NCBI GenBank assembly: GCA_043228905.1
Contig: JBHGNT010000006.1
Span: 3,844,001-3,908,000 of the forward strand
DNA: 64,000 nucleotides
DNA from: Azolla caroliniana
Lineage: Eukaryota > Polypodiophyta
Reading direction: 5' to 3'
Shown here: positions 8,967 through 17,743 of the stretch, piece after piece
Numbering within the stretch: position 1 is the stretch's first letter
Layout: each line of letters starts with the position of its first letter
Translations under genes and position numbers: made by a program
Notes under the pieces: model-generated
Database searches by the model: none
Told to the model about the DNA's origin: nothing
The model's input: only the letters and a program-made list of their open reading frames with translations

Positions 8967-11860
8967 TCTACCTTCGTGGTTGACAACGCAACCGTCTTCT
9001 GCAACCTCGACTGCCATGAAACGGCTCCCCCTGCATAGGTCATGACATATCTGGAAGTTGACCGGTTGGTGTCCACATCAACCGACATATCTGAATCGGT
9101 AAAGCCTTCCATGAGGGGTTTACCGAAGCCGAATCAAAGGCACATACTCGAAGTGTCCTTCAAGTACCGGAGTATCCATTTTACCGCATTCCTGTGCTCT
9201 TTTCCAGGGTTGGTCCTGAACCGACTCACCACTTCGACTGCATATCCAATATCCAATCGAGTACACACCATTGCGTACATCAAGCTCCTGATCGCATAGG
9301 CATATGGAATCTTCATCATATCCGCCTTCTCTACCTTTGTCTTCGGGCTTTGCTTACTAGATAATCTACAGTTTGTCGGGAGTGTCGATCCGACCGGTTT
9401 TGCTTCTGACATGTTAAACTGCTAAAGCACCTTTGTTACATACTTTTCCTGTGACAGCCACAATTGCTTCTTCGACCGGTCCCGGATGATGTGCATCCCT
9501 AGTATTTGTCTTGCCGGTTAAGGGCCTTCTTCAGCATCCGTATCTTCACTTGGTCTCGTCCGACGATCAACATGTCGTCCACGTACAGGAGCAATATCAG
9601 GAAATCTCCTCCATCAAATTTCTTCACAAACACGCAGTGATCAGCTTGCGTCTTGTGGTACCCTTGATCGGTCATGAAGGAGTCAAACTTTCGATACCAT
9701 TGCCGGGGAGCTTGCTTCAGTCCGTATAAGCTCTTCTTCAGCTGGCACACCAGGTGCTCCTTCCCTTTCTTCTCAAATCCTTCTGATTGATGCATGTAGA
9801 TCTCTTCTTCAAGGTCTCCGTGTAGGAATGCGACTTGACATCCAGTTGCTCTACATCGAGGTCCATGCTTGCCGCTATGCCCAATACCATTTGGATGGAT
9901 GTCATCTTTACTACCGGGGCAAAGACCTCATCGAAGTCCACTCCTTTCTTCTACTAGAAGCCCTTTACCACGATTCGGGCCTTATACCTTGGTGGATTTC
10001 CGGCGTCTCCCGGTTTTAGCTTGTACACCCACTTGTTCCGGAGTGCCATCTTGCCTTTCGGCAACTCCACCAATTTGTATGTGTGGTTCTCATGCAGGGA
10101 ATCCATCTCATCCTGCATGGCACTGAACCACTTACGGTTGTGGGTGTCTCCCCTTGCTTCTTTAGAGCTTTCCGGCTCCCCCGCATCGGTTAGCAACACA
10201 TGCTCTGCATCCGGAAATCTTCGCGGGGCTCTTCTCTCCCGGAGAGGATATCTCCGTCCTTGGTTTCTGATTGCCGGTTCCTCCATTTGTTCCTCATCCG
10301 ATTCCGATTCCGGATCTTGTCCGGTTCCGGTGTCTTCTTCTTCTTCTTCTTCTTCTTCTTCTTCTTCTTCTTCTTCTTCTTCTTCTTCTTCTTCTTCTTC
10401 TTCTTCTTCTTCTTCTTCTTCTTCTTCTTCTTCTGTCAGTTCGGTTTCCTGTCCGTATCCGGCCAGTTCGTCGAGTGTCATCCGGTTTTCAAAGGATGAT
10501 CCGGAGTTCATTACCTTCTTCTCTGACTCCCAGTCGGCAATGGTCCTGTCTTCCATGAAGACTATGTCCCGACTCCAGAACACCTTTCTGTCGACCAGAT
10601 CCCACACCCAGTAACCGAACTCATCATTGCCGTATACAAGGAATATGCATGGTCGGGACTTCGGATCCAGCTTTTCTCTCTTGTCCTTCGCCACATGCAC
10701 GTATGCGAGATACCCGAACACCTTCAAATGCCGGTAAGACACATCCTTACCAGTCCATACTTTCTGCGGTGAGTCTCCGTCCAAGGGTACTGAGGTTGAT
10801 CTGTTTATCACATAGGTCGTCGTTGTCAGCGCCTCAACCCAAAACGTCTTGGGTAGCTTGGCATGTGCGAGCATGCTCCGGACTCTCTCCATTATGGTCT
10901 GGTTCATCCTTTCGGCCAACCCGTTTAGTTCCAACGTCTTCTGCACGGTGAATTCGAGCCGGATTCCCCTCGACCAGTAGTACTCCTCGAACTGCCCCCG
11001 GTATTCTCCTCCATTATTTGCTCGAACCGCCTTCAGCTTCCGGCCGGTTTCTCTTTCCACTCTCACGTCGAGCTCCTTGAAGACGGATAGCACCTGATCC
11101 TTCATCTTCAACGGCGAGACCCACAGCTTCTGGTTGTGGTCATCTATGAATGTCACAAAGTACTGCGATCCGGCATGTGACTTCGTGTCCACTTGACACA
11201 CATCGGTATGCACCAACTCTAGTGGTGCATTCCGTCTCATCGGTGGTCCTGATCGGAAGGAGGTTCGGTTTTGCTTGTTGTCCAAGAAATCGGTGCACTT
11301 CTCAAGTTGCACTTCCTTCACCGGAATGAGGTTGTCTTCGGCAAGCCTCTTCATCCCCTTCTCACTCATGTGACACAGTCTTTTGTGCCATAGCTCATCG
11401 GCAGTGTCAGATGCTACGTTCACTTCTTCTCGGCATATCCGGGCATTCATCAAGTACTGTGTGTTGACCTTCCGGGCTCGAGCCACTATTAAGCTCAATT
11501 TGCAGAACTTCATGACACCGTTCCGGATGCTACCTGTGTAGCCTTCATCATCTAGCTGACCGGCTGATATCAGGTTCAGTCGAACCTCCGAAATGTGTCG
11601 GACATCCTTCAGCAACAACTTGCATCCGGTTGATGTCGTCAATAGCACATCTCCTATGCTGATAATTCGGCATCTCCCTTCATTCCCCATTTGGACACAG
11701 TCGTGCTCACCGGCTGTGTAGGATGAGAAGCATTTCCGGTCCGAGGTAAGGTGGAACGACGCTCCGGAATTGACAACCCACGTTGTCTCGTCGACGACAA
11801 GGTTCAACTCACTCACCTCGGTTATGAGCATTAGTTCTTCTTCACTTGCCATGATCGTCG
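8967..11860 (-). pseudogene. Copia F pol: protease, integrase, reverse transcriptase, RNase H (first part)
   Basis: The first block (11852-9954, 632 codons) contains the protease (WVVNSGASFHLT), the GAG-pre-integrase zinc-binding region (ELWHKRLCHMSEKG then CTDFLDNKQNR), the integrase core (HTDVC, RANNGGEYRG, NGLAERMNQT), an acidic poly-Glu linker and the start of reverse transcriptase (YKARIVVKGF, then TAG). Later blocks give DFDEVFAPVVKMTSI, SLYGLKQAPRQWYRKFDSF and LLYVDDMLIVGRD (catalytic YVDD kept), then CTRLDIGYAVEVVSRF and AVSWQSRLQKTVALSTT of RNase H, where element E interrupts. The catalytic Asp of the protease and the second Asp of the integrase D-D-E triad both read Asn, and several stops and frameshifts are present. 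Confidence 0.88.
10335..10433. repeat. (TTC)33 microsatellite inside Copia pol
   Basis: Thirty-three perfect TTC triplets on the plus strand, read as a run of more than thirty Glu codons (GAA) in Copia F between integrase and reverse transcriptase. Neighbouring residues are already acidic (ELTE before, DTGTGQDPESESDEEQ after), so the run expanded inside an acidic linker and keeps the frame. Confidence 0.97.
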
Positions 11861-12205
11861 TCGTTCCCTTCCGGTCCGGGCCTCGCCGATCCGAACCGTT
11901 TCGGTCCGGTGACTTGTTCGAATCGGTACTGTCGGTTCCCTTGTCTTTCCGGAAATGCCGACAGTTCTTCTGGAAGTGACCCGGCTTGCCGCAATAGAAG
12001 CAAGTGGGCCTCCCCCTTGACTTTGACCGCGTCCCCGACTTTTCCTGGTTCTGGGGACTCCGATTCCTTTGTCTTCCACGTTCCTATTCGGTAAGGTGGG
12101 CTTTGGCGTTGGAGATCGCCTCCTTGTCTTTCCGACGCGCCTCCTCATCTAGCAAGCTCGACTTGACTCTTGCTAGGGATAGCTGTTTTCCTTCCGGCCC
12201 GGCGT

Positions 12206-13265
12206 TGTCGTGAAGATCCGTCACTACGCGCGGATCGTGAGGTGGAACCGCCGGGGTTCTGGACCAGAAGGATTTAGAGTCGATACAAGCTTTGGCGAGA
12301 AAGTACTTAAGATAGATTGGGAAAGAGAGAAGTTGAGATTACACGATCGATTTGAAAACGAATTTCTTCCTCTTAATTTTCATAAAAAAAAACCGTGTTT
12401 TTTCTCCTCCCCCTTCCCTCTTTTATAGATGCTCTCATGCATATGATGCATGTGAGGGTACAAGACATGCATAAATTGCATGTTTGCCATTTGGCGCTTA
12501 TGTATTACATGTGGTGCATGATAACCATGTCACTCATTTTAGTTCTCATGTATGAGAATTTACATGTAAAAGTACAATGATAGAAATATAATTTTAACTA
12601 AATAGCATGGCTTAATGGTAAGCCATTTGACTCCTAACTTGGAGGTGCAAGGTTTGATTCCTTACTTGCCCTCCTTGTATATGTAAATATGTATATATAT
12701 TTATATATTTATTTATCTAGTCGCCGGACGCCGGTTCGCCGGATGCCGTCGCTAGATACCGGTGCCGCCGCCGGATGCCGTCGGTTACCGGTGCCTCGCC
12801 GGATACCGGTGTCGTCGCCGGATACCGTCGGATCACCGTCGCCGGATTGCCGTCGGATCATCGGCTCCATCGCCGGTCCGGTTTTGGTTGGCCAAAACCA
12901 TTTACGAGTAGCTAGCCCACCTCCACTCTTAGTTCAAGTTACCTTGAACTCTCTATGCTCCACACATAGACACAAAGATAATATCTTTTGCTCCACCTTA
13001 TATATGATGAGAGCTGTATTTGTCGTGCCCATGTGGGATATCTCACAATTTTCTCCTTTCCTTTTACAAACTTTATACCCTCATATCTTGACATTTAGTT
13101 GTCCGTTTCTCGTGTAATAAAGTGCATTCGAAACCTCCATCATTTTGTACTTAGATATTAAATCTATTTAAAATGTTATCTTCACAATTATTGTACTACG
13201 TGATTCATACTCGATTTCGTACGTTTTATAGGATTTTCACACTATTGCCGAAAATCTTCACGACA
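12206..13265. repeat. solo LTR C (1060 bp), 4-bp TSD gcgt
   Basis: It begins TGTCGTGAAGATCCGTCACT and ends AAATCTTCACGACA, a 12-base inverted terminal repeat (tgtcgtgaagat / atcttcacgaca). It is flanked by gcgt at 12202-12205 and 13266-13269. The empty site is seen in the related element E near 6190-6205 (ccggcgttgccc). It contains a CCGG-rich stretch (12718-12890) and a tRNA-like segment (12601-12675). No coding region is recognised. Confidence 0.92.
12601..12675 (+). repeat. tRNA-like segment (possible SINE head)
   Basis: The segment has a box-A-like stretch (tggcttaatggtaagcc) and, about 35 bases on, a box-B-like stretch (ggtttgattcc), the spacing of a pol III promoter in a tRNA. The 3' half does not pair back with the 5' half as an acceptor stem, so it is not a working tRNA gene. 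It could be a degenerate tRNA-derived short element or chance. Confidence 0.4.
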
Positions 13266-13770
13266 GCGTTGCCCAACATGACAACTAATGCCTCCCATCT
13301 ATCCGGGAGGGAACCGAGCATGAGTAGAGCAAGTACCTCATCGGCGAGAGGTACTTCCAGTGAGGTTGCTTGGTGTATCAGCCCTCAGAAGGCATTCATG
13401 TGCTCCGCCATACTGGAGCCGTCTTGGTACTCGAGCCTCACTAGCTTCCGAAATACCGAAACCCGATTAACGGCATTCTTGTTCTGGAACATGATGTCGA
13501 TCTTCTCTCAGAGTTCATGAACCTTGCTCTCTTCATTGAAGTTTTTGTACAGGCTCATGTCGATGAAGCACCGGATGTATGTCGTTGTCTTCATGTGCAT
13601 CACCTCCCACATTGTGGCGTCAATCTTATCCGGTCTCTTGTCCCCGAACTGAACTGGCAACCAACGATCTTTAACCACCAGCATGTCCCTCATCTTCGAC
13701 TTCCACACTGAGTAGTTGGAGCCGGTGAGTTTGAACATGCCGTCGTAAGATTCTTCCATTTTTTGGGTTG

Positions 13771-13788
13771 CTCGCTCTGATACCAATT
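13771..13788 (-). other. primer-binding site of Copia F
   Basis: On the minus strand the LTR ending ...TTTTCA is followed by AATTGGTATCAGAGCGAG. TGGTATCAGAGC is the common Copia primer site complementary to the 3' end of initiator methionine tRNA. The gag start codon follows about 12 bases later. Confidence 0.9.
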
Positions 13789-14357
13789 TGAAAAGAAATG
13801 CCTGAAATATCGCTCGGCCACAACCGAGTAGTAAGTCTCTTCTATAAGAATCAAACACAGAAATGGGAAGTAGAGAGTACACAAGAAAGTGACATTGGAT
13901 GTTTATGTGGAAAAACCCTAATAGGGAAAAACCACGGGAGCCCACAGACTTTGAACTATCACAATGAAGAGAAGGGGTACAATCAGAGACTCGGAGGTAA
14001 TAACCTCGAGCCCTGTTTCTTTGCACAGTGGCGGTTACAACAGAGTATCGCTCTGTATCTCTCTCTCCCTCTCCCTCCCTCTCTCCCTCTCTCTCTAGAC
14101 AACAGTTACAGCAATATGACAACAACACAATCACACGACTACCTAAAGTGATTGCCCTAAGTCATATTTATAGTTATATGAACTTTGGGCTATTTACAAA
14201 TATAGCCTCAATGGGCTTATTCAAGACATATTTACAAACCTGTCTTCTCTTCCGGTTCTCATCGAGTCCACCGATCCAGTTTCCGGATCTCTTCCGGTTC
14301 CCACCGGTTCTCTTTATTCATCACCGGATCCCATCCGGAGAGACCGATTTCCCAACA
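13789..14357 (-). repeat. 5' LTR of Copia F (569 bp)
   Basis: On the minus strand it starts TGTTGGGAAATC at 14357 and ends TTTTCA at 13789, next to the primer-binding site. It matches 4236-4647 over the shared length and contains a CT-rich run at 14058-14096. To its right the sequence is LINE-derived. Confidence 0.88.
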
Positions 14358-16827
14358 GAGCATGCCATGAATTTTATGGTGTGATTGGTTGTATTGCGCA
14401 CAACCTCATTAGTCATGAATAAGATGCATATTTCATAAGGATGAGGTGGACATGGTTTTAAGGCATCTTCCTCGTGGTAGGAGTCCCAGTTGGGATGACT
14501 TGAAAAATGAAGTTTTAAAGTGATATTTGAACATTTTAAAGGGCCCTTAACTAGTTGGGATTTTGGTTGTATGCCTCAAGCTTGGAAGGTTGGTCTCGTT
14601 AAATTTGTTTTGAAAGTGGCATCTTCTGAGTCATTTCATCAATGGAGACCTATTTCTTTGATGGGGGGTTATATAAGATATTTACAAAGGTCTTGGCAGA
14701 TAGATTGCAAAATATTTGGCAAAGTTTATACATCCTACCCAATATTGTTTTATTGCAAGTAGGAATATATTGCATAATGTGTTGAATATTCCTATGTCTA
14801 TGGATTATGAATGACACACCATCAAGAATTGATTATGGTGCAATTAGATTCAGAGAAAGCTTATGATTATGTTAATTGGTTCATTGTTTCCGAGTTAATG
14901 TATACATCGGGCTTTGGACAACATATGTCTCACCTCATATTTTTAATAGAACAAGATGTGGTGTCTCGAATAAGGCTTAAATTATGGAGGAATTACATCA
15001 AACATTGCCCTCATGAGATCTGTTCATCAAGGATGCTCACTTAGCCCATTGTTGATTGTTATTGTTATTCATAACTTGTTAGTGAGGTTATCAAGGCTTG
15101 TAATGAATGGTGACATTGTGGATCTATATGTTCCATCTGGGGGGCAATTCGTAGCACAAGCTTTGGCAGATCATTCTTTCATATTTCTATGAGCCTCACG
15201 AGAGAATCTTGGGAAGGAGATGCTTGTATGGAACCAATTTGCATTGGCTTCTGGATTACATATTAGCTGGAGGAAGTCTAGTCTCATATCATGTACTAAA
15301 AGAGATTTTGGATGTTTAGGATGGTAAGGATTTGTGGAACCAATTGATTGAATGGGTGTCTCGTAAGTTAAGGGATAAGTTCATGTATTGGAAGTCACAA
15401 TCTTGACCATTTCATGTACGCATGAAGGTTGTACAATGTATTATGGAACCCATGATATTATATTACTTGTCATTGTTGCCATGGACTCTGAAGGCTTTGC
15501 ATTCTGTTTTGCAACCTCTTCGATATGGTTGTGGAGGAAAAGGAATAAGATGGGAATCACATGGGTTACGTGGAATCATGTAGCAACCCCTAAGCACTTG
15601 GGGGGAGTTGGAATATTGGACTTATTTATGCATATGATGGCTTGTGAAATTGCATTATTGCAAAACATGTGTTTAGAGTCACAACCATGGATACCTATTG
15701 TTAAATTTATCATTGAGATAGAAAAAGGACAAGACGTGCACAACAATATCTGCAAACAGGGTTTGAAACATGATCTTGCAATCATTAATATGCTCGTTGA
15801 TATGTATGCAAATTTTGGATTACTTGAAACTGCTCAAGTAGGTGTTTCTACCATGTTCCAGCTTGATCTATAGTCTCTTGGAATGCATTGCTCACTGGCT
15901 ATACTGAATTTCACAATTGTAATAAGGTCCTTGTTATCCCCACAAACCTTTTCATTGCTTTGGGAATTAGATGGATCACTAGCTCATAATGCTTTATTCC
16001 TACAAGAATCAGAGATCCACAAAAGCATTGCCCTTATATATTAGAGTCAAATTAGCATGCTTTGTTGACAATGATATACCTTCAAATACAAGTGAAAGAC
16101 ATTGAAAATTCAAGGAGATTCTGAAGGGATGTGAGATGCATGTTGAGATTGAAAGAACAAGGTTGCTGGATGAAACATTTTTCTTCCAAGGATATGTCGA
16201 ACATGAATAAGATTGGCTACTAAAAGATTATTTATCTTTACCAAGAAAGATTGGCTACGGTCATTCGACATGGCTATACAATATTCATTGTAATATTGGA
16301 TTAGCTTGTATATTGAATTGCCTCTTGTAACAAAGGTTTTCATTTTGAGAGTTTTGATAGAGCGTTTGCCTTTGGGATTAGCTCTAAAGCGATGAGGACT
16401 AGCAATGGGCAATTACTTCTTTTGCACTATTCAAATAGAAGATAGTACTTATTGTTTCATACAATGTCTGATTGCTTGTTAGATTTGGAGTTACATTTCT
16501 CAAATTTGGGAAGTTCTATCATGGTGTTATTTGACGACAAGACAGTGAGTGTGTACAAATTTCACATAGGTTGACCCAAAATCAAAGATCGAGTCCATTT
16601 TATTATTTATGAGGTATTGAGAATTATGTCATAATTGGGATATGCAAATGCTTTTGTATTTGATGGTAGACATGGAGTCAAAGCATATCTTCGAAAGTTA
16701 AAGGGAGTACTAATGTGACAATTTTATTTCCACTACCCATGTAGTTAGTGGTTGACTAGACTCCATTATGACACCCATTGTAAGTAGTGTTTTTCACACA
16801 CATTTATGTAATATAACTGTGTATTTT

Positions 16828-16860
<33 letters not shown>
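14358..16860 (+). mobile_element. L1-type LINE remnant (LINE-1 copy), plus strand
   Basis: Decayed ORF2 fragments parallel the better copy at 16862-21697: QAWKVGLVKFVLKVASSESF and QWRPISLMGG (14575-14670), MVQLDSEKAYDYVNW (14830-14885), ALADHSF (15160), WGNH/LATPKHLGGVGILDL (15590-15625), and the zf-RVT remnant CTIQIEDSTYCFIQCLIAC (near 16430-16480). Copia F interrupts its 5' side. The 3' end is a 120-bp tail (16741-16831) closing with (GA)n. Many stops and shifts; inactive. Confidence 0.82.
15713..15936 (+). pseudogene. pentatricopeptide-repeat (PPR) gene fragment inside the LINE
   Basis: In frame from 15713, the residues KGQDVHNNICKQGLKHDL, NMLVDMYANFGLLETAQ and, after a one-base shift near 15870, VSWNALLTGYTEF give the classic PPR order 'G..vH....K.G...D....N.LvDMYa.fG..e.A.......DlvSWNALl.GY'. 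About two repeats are present. LINE sequence lies on both sides. It is a fragment of a nuclear gene for an organelle RNA-binding protein, not functional here. Capture or a separate insertion are both possible. Confidence 0.75.

Positions 16861-16861
<1 letters not shown>
16832..16861 (+). repeat. (GA)n tail of the LINE-1 copy
   Basis: About 14 GA units follow directly after the 3' untranslated sequence of the upstream LINE. The next LINE copy begins immediately after, so the repeat marks the join. Confidence 0.9.
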
Positions 16862-16865
<4 letters not shown>

Positions 16866-16869
16866 TAAA

Positions 16870-17520
16870 GATTTATTAAAACAACAATGTCCAATTTGGG
16901 TGACCGTTAATTGTAGTAACTCATTCTTTTGGGATTTACTACCAGCATTGATGTCCCAAATTGGTAAAGTTTTGGTTGCTCCTCATGTTAATTCATTGAA
17001 CAAATGTAGATTTTGCATGTTATGGGATACAAGTTGTAAACTTCCAGGATGGTTGAGTATCGATACATCTCGATTTGGTCGATTTCGTTTTAAGCTTCAA
17101 TGGGAAACGTTTGCAGGACATTGTTTTAAATGTGGTAAATTGAGGCATTTTATGGCTAAATGCCAATATCATGTTGAACTATCCCCAGAAAATAATGTCA
17201 AAGGGAAAAATAAGGAAGATGTTGAGAAGGATATTGTCTCAATGGTTGATATGGTCATGGATGAGGGAACATCTCATGGGTTAGAACGAGATCCTAAAGT
17301 TCATGGTCATGTTAGAGGTGTTGGGGAGGAGAATGGAGTATGTAATAATGATGGCCCAAATGTTGAAGATGGAGAGTGGCATCAAGTGAAGCATAAGATA
17401 AAAGGGAAGGGTGTTGCCATACAAAGGGAATCAAAAAATACTTATGGTATGACATTACCAAAAGATAATTTGAGATTGAAGGAGGGGTTTAAGAAAAATC
17501 CTTGGCAGAAACAAGTGTGA
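16870..17520 (+). pseudogene. LINE-2 ORF1, 5'-truncated, nucleic-acid-binding protein
   Basis: The open frame runs through the preceding (GA)n without a proper start, so the N-terminus is lost. The remaining part resembles the end of the plant retroelement DUF4283 domain (PIWVTVN...FFWDLLPALMSQIGK). It continues with a complete zinc knuckle CFKCGKLRHFMAKC (near 17120-17162) and a charged, disordered tail ending in TGA at 17518-17520. ORF1 proteins of L1-type LINEs bind the element RNA. Confidence 0.72.
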
Positions 17521-17743
17521 AATCAGAGATTGTCCAAGCAATTACAATTCGATTCTTCAGGAAGGGTGGTACGACCTCAATTAAATCAAGGACTTTGTTC
17601 TCATGGAGTTAGACAACAAAACCCTAATATTGGTGGAGGGGATGTAGTACACACAAATCCTTATGCAGCTCTTGAACAAGTAGTTAGTACATGTTCATGA
17701 ATACACTTGCTTATAAAGTGCAAGTTCCTACCAAAGGTGTTAA

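Larger units (their letters stand above)
11861..13759 (-). pseudogene. Copia F gag, split by solo LTR C
   Basis: The Met codon at 13759-13757 follows the primer-binding site. The minus strand encodes a Copia gag (DGMFKLTGSNYSVWKSKMRD, FIDMSLYKNFNEESKVHEL, then TGA where element E has Trp). It continues with DGSSMAEHMNAF, then solo LTR C (12206-13265), then LARVKSSLLDEEARRKDKE and a zinc knuckle CFYCGKPGHFQKNC (CX2CX4HX4C complete) near 11965-12005. At least three stops are present. The product would have packaged element RNA. Confidence 0.85.
4236..14357 (-). mobile_element. Copia-type LTR retrotransposon F, nested host element
   Basis: Minus-strand order is 5' LTR (14357-13789), primer-binding site, gag with zinc knuckle, protease, integrase, reverse transcriptase, RNase H, then a 3' LTR visible only from 4647 to 4236. 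Integrase before reverse transcriptase defines Ty1/Copia. The element is interrupted by solo LTR C (12206-13265) in gag, element E (5064-8966) in RNase H, and Gypsy element G in its 3' LTR. It appears to be inserted in a LINE, whose sequence resumes at 14358. Stops, frameshifts and lost catalytic residues show it is inactive. Confidence 0.9.

Noticed and set aside
12601-12675. A functional tRNA gene
   Set aside because: Boxes A and B are suggestive, but no acceptor stem pairs and the 3' half is not tRNA-like.
16768-16869. ATG at 16768 as the real start of LINE-2 ORF1
   Set aside because: The frame starts in the tail of the preceding LINE and reads through its (GA)n repeat; the true N-terminus is missing.
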